Shown here in pieces: positions 8,740 to 17,271 of a stretch of 64,000 nucleotides of DNA. Within the stretch, counting starts at the first letter, position 1, and each line of letters starts with the position of its first letter. The notes under the pieces are model-generated. The model was given only the letters and a program-made list of their open reading frames with translations. It was not told the origin of the DNA and ran no database searches. The position numbers were made by a program, and so were the translations under genes. The DNA lies in NCBI GenBank assembly GCA_035624215.1, contig DASPRY010000080.1, forward strand, positions 1-64,000. The letters run 5' to 3'. This stretch comes from JAFAGX01 sp035624215. GTDB lineage: Bacteria; Acidobacteriota; Terriglobia; Terriglobales; Acidobacteriaceae.

Positions 8740-9515
8740 CTCCTCTACTCGAGTTCGACCAGACGAGTTTCTGCTACGGAGATCGTCTGATCCTTGACGA
8801 AATCACTGGCGTAGTGCCAAACGGCGCGTGCGTCGCGCTCATCGGCCCGAATGGCATCGGCAAAACCACGTTGTTGCGTCTGGCCGCAGGCACGCTCTCG
8901 CCGGGTTCAGGAGAAGTCCGGCTCCTCGGTCAACCACTCGATCGCCTCAAGCAGAGTGCGATTGCCCGATCCATCGCCCTCGTGCCCCAAAACGTTGATG
9001 TGCCGTTCGCGTTCACGGTCGAGCAGATCATCGAACAGGGCCGGACTCCCTTCCTCAGAATGTTCGGAGGATTGCAGGCTGCCGACCGCGCGGCCATCGA
9101 GGAGGCGATGGATCTTACCGATACGCGATCGCTCCGGGGGCGCATCTTCAACCAGTTGAGCGGAGGGGAGCGTCAACGCGTCAAGATCGCGCTCGGTCTT
9201 GCCCAACGTCCTCAACTTCTTCTCCTCGACGAACCCACGCAGCACCTCGACATCGGGCGGCAACTCGAGATGGCCGATCTGATCCGCTCGCTGAGCGCCA
9301 GAGGGATCTCGATCCTCGCCTCCATGCATGACCTGACCCTGATCGAGGGAACGTTCTCCTCGGTCTGGTTGCTGAGTCCCGAGGATGACCTGAGACAAGG
9401 GGCTCCAGAGGAGATATTGCAACCCGAGCTTCTGGAGCGTGCCTTCCGGTGTCCGCCGCAGCATCGTTCCGTTCTCGAAGAACGGATTCGAGGAAGAAGG
9501 GAGCGAGTTCTATGA
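8736..9515 (+). CDS. btuD: Cobalamin ABC transporter ATPase
   Basis: The ATPase of the cobalamin importer, 259 residues. It has Walker A GPNGIGKTTLLRL near residues 33-45, the Q-loop region around VPQNVDVPF, signature LSGGERQRVKIALGLAQ, and Walker B LLLLDEPTQHLDI followed by the switch His in SMHDL. The GTG start overlaps the btuC stop (GTGA) and its own stop overlaps the cobT start (ATGA). Transport and lower-ligand assembly genes are therefore translated as one coupled chain. The C-terminus runs slightly past the ATPase core without an extra domain. Confidence 0.93.
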   Translation: MTPLLEFDQTSFCYGDRLILDEITGVVPNGACVALIGPNGIGKTTLLRLAAGTLSPGSGEVRLLGQPLDRLKQSAIARSIALVPQNVDVPFAFTVEQIIEQGRTPFLRMFGGLQAADRAAIEEAMDLTDTRSLRGRIFNQLSGGERQRVKIALGLAQRPQLLLLDEPTQHLDIGRQLEMADLIRSLSARGISILASMHDLTLIEGTFSSVWLLSPEDDLRQGAPEEILQPELLERAFRCPPQHRSVLEERIRGRRERVL

Positions 9516-10609
9516 TCTCAGCCCAGACGTTCTCTATTGCCGATGTGATCTCTGCCATTGCGCCCTGCGAGGCAGCGTACAACGCCGAGGCGCAGCGGCA
9601 ACTCGACAGCCTGACCAAGCCGATTGGCAGTCTGGGCCGTCTGGAAGCCATTGCCGCCCAGGCGTACTCGATCTTTTCCGGGCAGATGCCTCAACCTCTG
9701 CGCAAAGCCGTGTACGTATTTGCCGCAGACCACGGAGTGACCGATGAAGGTGTCAGCGCCTATCCGCGCGAGGTGACGGCGCAGATGGTGCTCAACTTTC
9801 TCCACGGGGGCGCGGCCATCAATGTGCTAGCACGCTTGCACGACACAGACCTGACGGTAGTCGACGTGGGCGTCGATTTCGAATTCGACGAGGCCCCCGG
9901 TCTTCGCCGCATGAAGGTCCGCCGCGGGAGTCGCAACATGCACCGGGAAGCTGCGATGTCGCATGAAGAACTGGGGCAAGCGCTTGAGACAGGCGCTCGT
10001 CTGGCGCAAGAAGCCAGGGAGAAAGGACACCACATCGTCGCGATCGGAGAGATGGGAATCGGGAATACGACCGCCGCCAGTGCCATCACGGCTGCGCTCA
10101 CCGGCGAATCGATTGGCACAGTCACCGGTCGCGGGGCCGGGCTCGACGATACCGGACGAAACCGCAAGTTGCATGTCGTCAAAAGATCGATCAAGCGGCA
10201 CTTCGGCGCTTCGCTGTCAAATCCCGAGCCACTCGAAATCTTGCGCTGCGTCGGTGGTCTCGAAATCGCTGCCATGGCGGGATTCATCTTCGGGGCGGCC
10301 GCCGGGCGTATGGCAATGGTCTGCGATGGATTCATCTCCACAGCGGCTGCAGCCATCGCCCATGCCGTTGCTCCCCAGATTGCTGATTACATGTTCGCCG
10401 GTCATTGTTCCGAGGAACCCGGGCACCGTCACTTGCTGCGCCACATTGGCATCAAGCCAATCCTGAACCTCGGGATGCGACTAGGCGAAGGAACGGGCGC
10501 GGTTCTGGCCATGCCGGTGATTGAATCCGCATTACGTCTGTATTCCGAGATGGCGACGTTTTCTTCTGCGGGAGTAAGCGGAGCAAGTCCCAGGGAGTCG
10601 GAACGATGA
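9512..10609 (+). CDS. cobT: Nicotinate-nucleotide--DMB phosphoribosyltransferase
   Basis: CobT makes alpha-ribazole phosphate by moving the phosphoribosyl group of nicotinate mononucleotide onto dimethylbenzimidazole. The chosen product has 365 residues, the usual length. Motifs are LDSLTKPIGSLGRLE near the N-terminus, FAADHGVTDEGVSAYP, EMGIGNTTAASAI, GRGAGLD and the closing RLGEGTGAVLAMP with the catalytic Glu. An upstream in-frame start at 9449 is rejected because it lies within btuD, whereas the ATG at 9512 forms a clean ATGA overlap. With BluB downstream, the locus can both make and attach the lower ligand. Confidence 0.95.
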   Translation: MISAQTFSIADVISAIAPCEAAYNAEAQRQLDSLTKPIGSLGRLEAIAAQAYSIFSGQMPQPLRKAVYVFAADHGVTDEGVSAYPREVTAQMVLNFLHGGAAINVLARLHDTDLTVVDVGVDFEFDEAPGLRRMKVRRGSRNMHREAAMSHEELGQALETGARLAQEAREKGHHIVAIGEMGIGNTTAASAITAALTGESIGTVTGRGAGLDDTGRNRKLHVVKRSIKRHFGASLSNPEPLEILRCVGGLEIAAMAGFIFGAAAGRMAMVCDGFISTAAAAIAHAVAPQIADYMFAGHCSEEPGHRHLLRHIGIKPILNLGMRLGEGTGAVLAMPVIESALRLYSEMATFSSAGVSGASPRESER

Positions 10610-11358
10610 TCCGGATACTTCAGGACATGGCAACCGCGTTTCAGTTCCTGACGAGATTGCCGCTCGGCCGGCTTCCCTATGACGAGAACGCGCTGTCGCG
10701 GTCAGCGAAGTTCTTCCCTTTGGTCGGCTTGCTCATCGGAATTTTCGGCTCGGTTGCATATCTATGGTTCATTCGTCATCTGCCTTCCGCGGTGGCAGCC
10801 CTGCTGACGCTAGCCCTGTTGGTCCTCGCCACCGGCGGCTTGCATGAAGACGGACTCGCGGATGTGGCCGACGCGTTTGGAGGGGGATGGAGCCGGGAAC
10901 AGATTCTTGCCATTCTCAAAGACAGCAGCATCGGGACCTTTGGGACGGTGGCACTCGTGGTCTCGGTAGGATTGCGCGTACTGTTGCTGGCCAATCTTCC
11001 GCTCAACCGCTTCGCTGCGTATGTAATTTCGGGCCACGTGCTGTGCCGCTGGACTGCTCTTCCTCTCGGTTATGTGCTGCCCGCTGCGCGTGAGTCTTCC
11101 CTGCATAGCCAGGGATCCCGCATCGCCCGTCAAATCTCAGCTGCGTCGCTTGCCATCGCAAGCTTGTTCGCGTTGATCCTTGTTGCCTACGCGCTCCGCC
11201 GAGCCATGTGGAGTGCCCTTGCGGCGACTCTGGCTGTGACGTTGTTGAGCGGTCTATATTATTGGCGCCGCATTGGCGGAGTTACGGGCGACTGCTTTGG
11301 CGCCACGAATCAGTTGGCAGAGATTGCTGTGTATCTGTGCGGAGTCTGGCATCCATGA
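10606..11358 (+). CDS. cobS: Adenosylcobinamide-GDP ribazoletransferase
   Basis: CobS is the membrane-bound cobalamin synthase that joins AdoCbi-GDP to alpha-ribazole (phosphate). The 250-residue protein has several hydrophobic helices and the family signature GGLHEDGLADVADAFGGGW near residues 76-94. It also has FQFLTRLPLGRLPY near the start and GGVTGDCFGATNQLAE near the end. It overlaps cobT and cobC by four bases each. Sitting between CobT and CobC, it completes the nucleotide-loop assembly steps begun by CobU. Confidence 0.94.
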   Translation: MIRILQDMATAFQFLTRLPLGRLPYDENALSRSAKFFPLVGLLIGIFGSVAYLWFIRHLPSAVAALLTLALLVLATGGLHEDGLADVADAFGGGWSREQILAILKDSSIGTFGTVALVVSVGLRVLLLANLPLNRFAAYVISGHVLCRWTALPLGYVLPAARESSLHSQGSRIARQISAASLAIASLFALILVAYALRRAMWSALAATLAVTLLSGLYYWRRIGGVTGDCFGATNQLAEIAVYLCGVWHP

Positions 11359-11942
11359 CAGAGATCGTCCTCATCCGGCACGCGGAAACGGATCTCGCTG
11401 GCAAGTTCTGCGGTCACTCGGATCCCGACCTGAATGCAGCCGGACTGCACCGTCTGCGGTCCATCATGGAGGAGGTCGCGCCTCTCGGCATTACGCGTAT
11501 CTATTCGAGCGACCTGCGTCGAGCCTCACGCACCGCGACTACAATCAGTGAGCGGATCGGCGCCCCGGTTGAATTCAGATCCGGATTTCGCGAGATCCAT
11601 TTTGGGCGGTGGGAAGGTTTGACCTGGGACCAAGTGCAGCGGAGTTATCCCACGGAAGCCGAGTTGTGGGTCCGCGACTTCCCGGCGCGGTCCGCTCCCG
11701 AAGGCGAAGCTTATCGAGACTTTACGGCCAGAGTCGAGGCTGAATTCAGGCGCGTGATCGCCCAACACAAGAATACCCCGTTGGCGGTCGTCACCCACAG
11801 TGGGGTTATGCAGTGCGCGCTGACCCGGTTTTTCGGGTTCACTCGGGATGAGGCGAGGAAAGAGACGGAGAACTACGGAGCCATTGTGGTCGTAACTCCA
11901 CAGGATCTGCGCGAGATCGATTCCATGGGTATCAGAGCTTAA
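11355..11942 (+). CDS. cobC: Histidine phosphatase, alpha-ribazole phosphatase-like
   Basis: A histidine-phosphatase-superfamily protein of 195 residues. It has the catalytic motif LIRHAETDLAGKFCGHSD at the N-terminus (RHAE in place of RHGE), FREIHFGRWEGLTWDQV in the middle and the second catalytic histidine in VVTHSGVMQ. By family and position it removes the phosphate from alpha-ribazole 5'-phosphate or from adenosylcobalamin phosphate. The ATG at 11355 overlaps the cobS stop (ATGA); a longer form starting inside cobS is rejected. General phosphoglycerate-mutase-like activity cannot be excluded, but the operon position supports CobC. Confidence 0.85.
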   Translation: MTEIVLIRHAETDLAGKFCGHSDPDLNAAGLHRLRSIMEEVAPLGITRIYSSDLRRASRTATTISERIGAPVEFRSGFREIHFGRWEGLTWDQVQRSYPTEAELWVRDFPARSAPEGEAYRDFTARVEAEFRRVIAQHKNTPLAVVTHSGVMQCALTRFFGFTRDEARKETENYGAIVVVTPQDLREIDSMGIRA

Positions 11943-11970
11943 GTTTCGAATGCTCGGAACAGGGGGCCAG

Positions 11971-12546
11971 GTGAGTATCGCAACCAAGCGAGGGGACAAA
12001 GGCCAGACGTCGTTGCCCGGCGGCGTTCGCGTGTCGAAAGCCGACCTGCGGGTGGAAGCATACGGGACCATCGATGAACTCAATGCGACTTTGGGCTTTG
12101 CCAGAAGCATCTGCAGCAATGCCGAGATCTCTTCGTGGACCACGAACATCCAGAAGTCACTGTTTCGCGTTGGATCGGCCCTGGCGGGCCCAACGAAAGG
12201 GACGGAGCCTCGAGCAACCGTTACTCAAGAAGATGTGGACCATCTGACGGACCTCGTTCACACGATCGAAGCGAAGGAGGGGATTCTCTCGGATTGGTCG
12301 CTGCCTGGGGCCCACACCGAAGCTGCGGCCTTCGAAATTGCGCGAACCGTCTGTCGGCGCGCCGAGCGATCGATTGTCCGACTCATCGAAGATGGCACGA
12401 CCGTCGACTCGCACGCGTTACCCTATATCAATCGCTTGTCTGATTTACTTTGGCTGTTTGGCCGCTTGCTCGAACTTGAGTCCGGAGTCGATTCCCGTCT
12501 TCGAGATGAACAACACAAGGGGGCGCGATGGTCCAAAGCATGGTGA
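11971..12546 (+). CDS. pduO: ATP:cob(I)alamin adenosyltransferase, PduO type
   Basis: A corrinoid adenosyltransferase of the PduO family, which attaches the upper adenosyl ligand. The N-terminal signature KRGDKGQTSLPGGVRVSKAD and the EAYGTIDELNATLGFARS helix are clear, as is CRRAERSIVRL in the C-terminal helical bundle. The GTG at 11971 gives the usual MSIATKRGDKGQT-type beginning and follows a run of G; the ATG at 11950 would add seven unusual residues. The 191-residue length is normal. It overlaps bluB by 19 bases. Confidence 0.92.
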   Translation: MSIATKRGDKGQTSLPGGVRVSKADLRVEAYGTIDELNATLGFARSICSNAEISSWTTNIQKSLFRVGSALAGPTKGTEPRATVTQEDVDHLTDLVHTIEAKEGILSDWSLPGAHTEAAAFEIARTVCRRAERSIVRLIEDGTTVDSHALPYINRLSDLLWLFGRLLELESGVDSRLRDEQHKGARWSKAW

Positions 12547-13229
12547 CACCAGCGCAGAATGACTTTTCAGCAGCAGAGAGAACCGCCGTCTATCGTGCGC
12601 TTCGCGAAAGGCGCGACGTGCGAGCCGGATATCTGCCGCAACCCATCGACGATGCCACGCTATACCGACTGCTCGCGGCTGCCCACGAGGCTCCATCGGT
12701 TGGTTTCATGCAGCCCTGGCGATTTATCGTCGTGCGCAACGAGGGACTTCGGAGGGCGGTGCACGGAATCTTTCAGTGCGCGAATGCCGATGCTCGTGCC
12801 CGCTATCAAGGGGACCGCCAGGAGTTGTACTCCCGGCTCAAGCTGGAAGGACTTCTCGAAGCGCCCCAGCATCTTTGCGTGCTGTGTGACGATGAGAGCG
12901 AGCGCGGTCACTACCTCGGCCGTCATTCCATGCCAGAAACATCGGTCTATTCGGTTGTGTGCGCCATCCAGAACCTGTGGCTGGCCGCCCGGACCGAGGG
13001 CATCGGCGTGGGCTGGGTCAGCATTCTCGATCCGCTGGCCATCAAAGAACTGTTGAGAGTTCCGAGGGAAGCGCAATTGGTCGCTTATCTTTGCCTCGGT
13101 TATGTGAGAGAGTTTTCCGATGTGCCCGATCTGGAACGCGACGGCTGGGAACAACGAGCTCAGCTCGCGCCTCTGGTACGCGCTGATTACTTCGATCAGC
13201 CCTACCTAGCCGACCAGGATGCGAGATAA
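12528..13229 (+). CDS. bluB: 5,6-Dimethylbenzimidazole synthase
   Basis: BluB is a flavin-destroying nitroreductase-fold enzyme that converts reduced FMN and oxygen to dimethylbenzimidazole, the lower ligand of cobalamin. The 233-residue protein has RRDVRAGYLPQPIDD, HEAPSVGFMQPWRFIVV and GIGVGWVSILDP, matching the family. The ATG at 12528 follows AAGGGGGC; a second ATG at 12540 is possible. It is the last intact gene of the cobalamin unit. Its presence implies aerobic DMB production, so CobT would receive endogenous ligand. Confidence 0.9.
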   Translation: MVQSMVTPAQNDFSAAERTAVYRALRERRDVRAGYLPQPIDDATLYRLLAAAHEAPSVGFMQPWRFIVVRNEGLRRAVHGIFQCANADARARYQGDRQELYSRLKLEGLLEAPQHLCVLCDDESERGHYLGRHSMPETSVYSVVCAIQNLWLAARTEGIGVGWVSILDPLAIKELLRVPREAQLVAYLCLGYVREFSDVPDLERDGWEQRAQLAPLVRADYFDQPYLADQDAR

Positions 13230-13251
13230 GCGGAGTGCGCCGAGCGTGTTC

Positions 13252-13515
13252 CTAGCGAATAGCCGTTTCAGGTCTCGGAACGATCCAACTCCGCATCAAG
13301 TCAAGTTGCAAGGAACCTGGCAGGTGGTCGGCCCAGCGATTGAGGCGCGCCTTCCTTTCGGCGGTGGCAAACGCCTTTTCTTCTTCTTTGATGGGCGCCC
13401 AGTTCCGGAAAGTACGGGCCCAGTCCAGAAAACTGTGCCGGAACGAATCATTGTCGAAGAAACCGTGAAGATACGTACCGAGCACATGTCCGGTTCGGTC
13501 GATGGCTCAATCCAG
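13252..13515 (-). pseudogene. cobQ: 3' remnant of cobyric acid synthase
   Basis: The reading frame ending at 13252 matches the C-terminus of CobQ: GHVLGTYLHGFFDNDSF, then the terminal helical region with EERKARLNRW-like spacing. In intact CobQ the glutamine amidotransferase domain precedes this. Here the upstream frame hits a TGA near 13508, where the family normally has DGA, and N-terminal homology disappears. Less than a fifth of the gene remains. It lies convergent to bluB at the end of the cobalamin locus and overlaps a truncated sigma factor gene. Function is lost; a working cobQ would have to be elsewhere. Confidence 0.7.
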
Positions 13516-14437
13516 AATCTGCAGATTGTCCCTCGTCAAGAGGGTGGCGAGGGGGCCATGCCTGCGGACGTGCGGGATCAGGCGTTCTGTCTTGGCCCCG
13601 CACCCCCTCGCTTACCAGCTTCTGATCCCACAAGGATCGGTCCTGATCGAAAAGAGAGTTCAGGTTTCCTGAAGCGTTCAGACGTGCCGGTAATCTCGCC
13701 TTGTTGAGGCAAATAAGGACGGAAAGAGCATATGTAACAGGAGTTGCTCCAAGCGGATGGTCCAAGAGCATAGCCGCAAGTCGCATAGCCTCGTGGCAAA
13801 GTTCGGCGCGAACTGCGAACTCGGCCGATGCGCCGTGATAGCCCTCATTAAAGAGTAAATAGAGGGCCCTTTGAACCGCAGGAAGGCGCGTCGAGAAGTC
13901 AGATGGAGCCTGTGTGTCGAAGAGCCGATTGGACCCGGCCAAAACTTTCTTAGCCCTCGGGATCCGCTTCTCCACTGCCGTGTACGTGGTCACGAAGGCA
14001 CTCGCGACCTCGTCAATGCCAAAACCGCACAAGATATGAAGGATGAGCATGACCTGCGCTTCTTCGGGCAAGCGAGGATGGCAGCAGGAGAACATCATGC
14101 GGAGTTGGTCGTCTTTGATTGCGTTGTTGGCAAACATTTCCTCTACAACGGGTGCGAGTGTCCACTCGCTCTGGAGAAATCTACTTAGCTCCGGCTCGAA
14201 GGTTCGCGCGGTTCGTTCGCGGCGTAGTACATCGAGTGCGCGATTCTTGGCAGCTGCCATCAACCAAGCGGCAGGGTTCTCCGGCACGCCTCGGAATGAC
14301 CACACCTCAAGCGCTCGACAGAAGGCATCTTGAACGACATCTTCTGCGAGCGCCAGGTTGTGGACTCCAAAGATGCGCGTTAACACCGCGACCATGCGGC
14401 CGGCCGCATGCCGAAAGAGATGGTCGGTGAGTTCCAT
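13448..14437 (-). pseudogene. ECF sigma factor with replaced C-terminus
   Basis: The first 260 or so residues match SigJ/DUF6596-type RNA polymerase sigma factors. They include region 2 (ALAEDVVQDAFCRALEVW), PAAWLMAAAKNRALDVLRRE, region 4 (GFGIDEVASAFVTTYTAVEKR) and YLLFNEGYHGASAEFAVR. Family proteins run to about 400-420 residues and continue after DQDRSLWDQKLVSEG. Here that continuation is replaced by an unrelated Pro/Arg-rich tail (GQDRTPDPARPQAW) that runs into the cobQ remnant. The DNA-binding parts survive, so partial activity cannot be excluded. It starts immediately after the frame-corrected stop of the YCII gene. Confidence 0.65.
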
Positions 14438-14771
14438 TTACATGTTCAAGACTTGGATTGGACGAACTTCCACCAACTTCGAGAATCGGGCAGTCTTTGG
14501 AGAGTTCTACGGCATGCTCCAAATCCGGAGCTTGGATCAATGTGAAGCCTCCGACCACGTCCTTAGCTTCTGCAAACGGTCCGTCGGTTACAGACTTCTG
14601 TTTGCCCCTGACCACTCTGCCGGTGTTCTCCAAGGGGTGTCCGATGTCCTTTAGGTGACCCTTCTCCCCGAGTTCCTTAAACCAGGCACGCCATTTCTCC
14701 ATCGTCTTTTGCATTTGTTCGGGTGATGCATGGGTGTCTCGGCCGCGATACAAGAATGTAAAGTCGCTCAT
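14438..14771 (-). pseudogene. YCII-related (DGPF) protein, frameshifted
   Basis: A YCII-related small protein of the type usually paired with the sigma factor downstream. It shows MSDFTFLYRGRDTHASPEQM, VTDGPFAEAKDVVGGF and SKDCPILEVGG. The open frame then departs from the family, but the next frame supplies the expected ending VEVRPIQVLNM and a TAA at 14438-14440, directly abutting the sigma factor ATG. One extra base (or a short deletion) near 14475 explains both. The frame-corrected protein would have 110 residues, which is normal. A TTAGGAG ribosome binding site precedes the start. Confidence 0.7.
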
Positions 14772-15252
14772 CGTGGTTCTCCTAACTTAGGATGTTTGTT
14801 ACTTTCACTCTATTAACGATTGAGGTGAACGAGGCCGGACATCTTTTTATCGACCACAGCGATGGATGGTTTAAGAAGTCGCGAGCCTGTTCTTGTGCCC
14901 CGCTCTCATTCACGCATTTACGATGCCGATGCGGACGATCCAGGTGTTGATCAAGGTGACCCCTCGGTCTTGGTTAAAGCCTGGTGATGCCGGGCACCGC
15001 GATAATTCCCGTGACGCAACTGTCGGGTCAAACTTGGGACAACTTGTAGATTTCAGTGCAGGCAAAACCGGTTCACCAGTTTTTCCACAGGCTTCAATCC
15101 GGCTAGCAGCGTAAGTGGGCTGCCAGATCAGTACCACTAAGCGGGCAGGTGTCGGATCAAATCCCATGACCTGGGAAATTCCGGTAGCCAGCCGACTTCT
15201 GAGTACTAATACTGGCAGCTTTCCTTGCCAGCGGCCTATCCAAGAACCGATA
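14772..15252. other. Intergenic region without recognisable gene
   Basis: About 480 bases between divergent genes. They must hold the promoters of the minus-strand YCII/sigma pair and of the plus-strand rhodanese gene. Reading frames here show no family resemblance. A short inverted repeat (CTGGCA and TGCCAG around 15209-15230) is visible, without a T-run that would make it a terminator. Confidence 0.4.
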
Positions 15253-15741
15253 ATGTGCAGGACACTAATGAACGTTACCTTCAAAGCTTTCCCGATTATT
15301 CCTATCCTCCGGTTGGTCTTGACTATACTGGCTCCCGGTCTCCCTGCCCAGCAGGCCGGCTCGATATCGAATTCGCAGCTGATCAAGCCTGAGGATTTAG
15401 TCAAAGTTCTTCAGTCTTCGATAAGTGAGAAGCCGCTTTTGATTCAGGTCGGGTTCCATGTGCTTTATTCGCAGGCGCATATTCCTGGTTCTGAATACAT
15501 CGGAGCTGCCTCCACTGCGAGTGGCCTGCAGCAACTGCGGCAGCGCGTAGAATCATTAGCTCGCAAGAAGTTCATTGTCATTTATTGTGGGTGTTGCCCC
15601 TGGAACCATTGTCCTAACGTCAAACCAGCGGACGCCACCCTGCAGGCCATGGGTTTTACAAACGTGAAGGTCTTGTATATCGCCAACAACTTTGGCACTG
15701 ACTGGGTGGATAAAGGCTACCCGGTGACGAAGGGCGATTAA
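15253..15741 (+). CDS. Secreted rhodanese-like protein
   Basis: A rhodanese-like protein of 162 residues with an N-terminal hydrophobic export segment (FPIIPILRLVLTILAPGLPAQQ). The domain shows LIQVGFHVLYSQAHIPGSEYIG, the usual Asp-Val-Arg position changed to Gln-Val-Gly, and an active-site loop IYCGCCPWNHCPNV with the catalytic Cys and extra cysteines. The loop is richer in Cys and Pro than in sulfurtransferases such as GlpE, so a metal-binding or sensor role is possible. The ATG at 15268 is an equally plausible start. It lies 13 bases before a TlpA-like gene, suggesting a shared periplasmic thiol or sulfur function. Confidence 0.75.
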   Translation: MCRTLMNVTFKAFPIIPILRLVLTILAPGLPAQQAGSISNSQLIKPEDLVKVLQSSISEKPLLIQVGFHVLYSQAHIPGSEYIGAASTASGLQQLRQRVESLARKKFIVIYCGCCPWNHCPNVKPADATLQAMGFTNVKVLYIANNFGTDWVDKGYPVTKGD

Positions 15742-15754
15742 ATCGCGATTCTCC

Positions 15755-16303
15755 GTGTCTAACAAAAGACTTCCTGGTGCTCTGGCAATCCTGGCCCTGC
15801 TGGGAGTGTATTTCTTGCATCAACGTTCCGGCCGTTCCAGTACCCAGCACTCCGCCGCACCCGGAGACCTTGCTCCGGATTTCTCGTTGCCCGAGTTGAG
15901 TGGTGAACTCCTCCAGCTCTCGACTTATCGGGAAAAGGTGGTTCTTCTGGACTTCTGGGCAACCTGGTGTGACCCGTGTCGCGAAGAAGTTCCGCTTTTT
16001 GCAAACCTTCAGAACAAATACGGACAGCAGGGTTTGCAAATTATCGGGATTTCGATGGACGACAGCCCAGATCCTGTGCGCGATTTCTATCACCGCTTCA
16101 AGATGAATTATCCCGTGGTCTTAGGCAACCCACAAATCGCCGAACGTTACGGAGGAGTTCTCGGCCTGCCCATCGCGTTTCTTATAGCGCGTGATGGCCG
16201 CATTTATACCAAGCATATTGGGGCAACTGACATTTCGGTTGTTGAAAGAGAAATTTTGGGTTTACTCCAGAACAAGGTCAGCACCGCTCAGCCCGGTTCT
16301 TAA
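15755..16303 (+). CDS. TlpA/ResA-like thioredoxin-fold protein
   Basis: A membrane-anchored redoxin of 182 residues. An N-terminal hydrophobic segment (ALAILALLGVYFL) is followed by APDFSLPELSGELLQLS, then the active site LLDFWATWCDPCREEVPLF with the WCxxC motif, and later GVLGLPIAFLIARDGRI with the cis-Pro. Such proteins reduce disulfides outside the cytoplasmic membrane, often for cytochrome c maturation or metalloprotein assembly. The start is GTG. It follows the rhodanese gene closely. No cytochrome maturation gene is nearby, so the partner is unknown. Confidence 0.85.
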   Translation: MSNKRLPGALAILALLGVYFLHQRSGRSSTQHSAAPGDLAPDFSLPELSGELLQLSTYREKVVLLDFWATWCDPCREEVPLFANLQNKYGQQGLQIIGISMDDSPDPVRDFYHRFKMNYPVVLGNPQIAERYGGVLGLPIAFLIARDGRIYTKHIGATDISVVEREILGLLQNKVSTAQPGS

Positions 16304-16446
16304 CAGAGTGTTTGCCGCCGTTGACGATCACCTCGGCTTGGAACCGACTGTGGCTTGATGTCCCGTTCGCAGTCGTACTCTTGCGGTTCCTAATCGTTTC
16401 GATATACGCTCTGGGACACTTGTGGCTGGAATCGCGTGAGTGTCGC

Positions 16447-17271
16447 ATGAAGAAGATGACCGCCAATGCCGACCGCGAACGCTTCCGGAGCGGCGCTGAC
16501 AAGTACGCCGCCTACCTCGAAACTCCAGAGGGTCGGTTGCGCCTCGATCTTGCCTTTGCCTACTTGCAGGAGTTCCTGCCACAGGCCACAGGGTCTTTGC
16601 GCGCTCTGGATCTCGGGTGCGGCACCGGCGCCATCGCGGTGCGCCTGGCGCGACTGGGTCTTCACGTCACATTGCTGGATTCGTCCCTACCGATGCTGGA
16701 CTTCGCCAGGCGTGCCACGCAGGAAGCAGGAGTAACGGAGAGAGTTGCACTGAAACACGGCGACGCCGTCGACCTGGCGAATTTTTTCCGGCCTGGATCG
16801 TTCGACCTCATTGTGTGCCACGACATATTGGAATATGTCGAAGACCCGGGTGCTCTGTTGTGCGGCGCTGCTCGCGCGATGAGAGATTCGTCGGCGATAC
16901 TGTCCCTCCTCGTGCGTAACCGCTCCGGCGAGGTATTAAAGGCCGCTATTCAAGCGGGCGATTTGAGGGCAGCGGAAAATAGCCTAGGGGCGGAGTGGGG
17001 AGAAGAGTCTCTCTATGGAGGAAGGGTGCGGCTTTTCACAACGGAGGGCATGCAAGCCACCCTGAGGGCGGCTTCACTCACAGCGATCGCCATGCGAGGA
17101 ATACGCGTCATTTCGGATTACTTACCATTTCAGATTTCTCGCAGCTCTGAGTATGAACGAATTCTTGAACTGGAGCGCAAGTTGGGCGTGCGACCGGAGT
17201 TTGCCGCCGTCGCCCGCTACACGCACTATCTGGCACGACGTATGTCTCCGGTAATGGAGGAACGTGCGTGA
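16447..17271 (+). CDS. Class I SAM-dependent methyltransferase
   Basis: A Rossmann-fold methyltransferase of 274 residues. Motif I is ALDLGCGTGAIAVRLARLG, then VTLLDSSLPMLDFAR and the acidic post-motif segment FDLIVCHDILEYVEDPGALL. It resembles SmtA/CmoM-like enzymes, but the substrate is not evident. The ATG at 16447 is preferred; the open frame extends 45 residues upstream without family similarity. Its TGA overlaps the GTG of the radical SAM gene (GTGA), so the two are translated together and probably act on the same molecule or pathway. Confidence 0.82.
   Translation: MKKMTANADRERFRSGADKYAAYLETPEGRLRLDLAFAYLQEFLPQATGSLRALDLGCGTGAIAVRLARLGLHVTLLDSSLPMLDFARRATQEAGVTERVALKHGDAVDLANFFRPGSFDLIVCHDILEYVEDPGALLCGAARAMRDSSAILSLLVRNRSGEVLKAAIQAGDLRAAENSLGAEWGEESLYGGRVRLFTTEGMQATLRAASLTAIAMRGIRVISDYLPFQISRSSEYERILELERKLGVRPEFAAVARYTHYLARRMSPVMEERA

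Noticed and set aside
14910..15404. Minus-strand frame of 164 codons before and across the rhodanese gene
   Set aside because: No family resemblance, overlaps the export signal of the rhodanese gene, and lacks a ribosome binding site.
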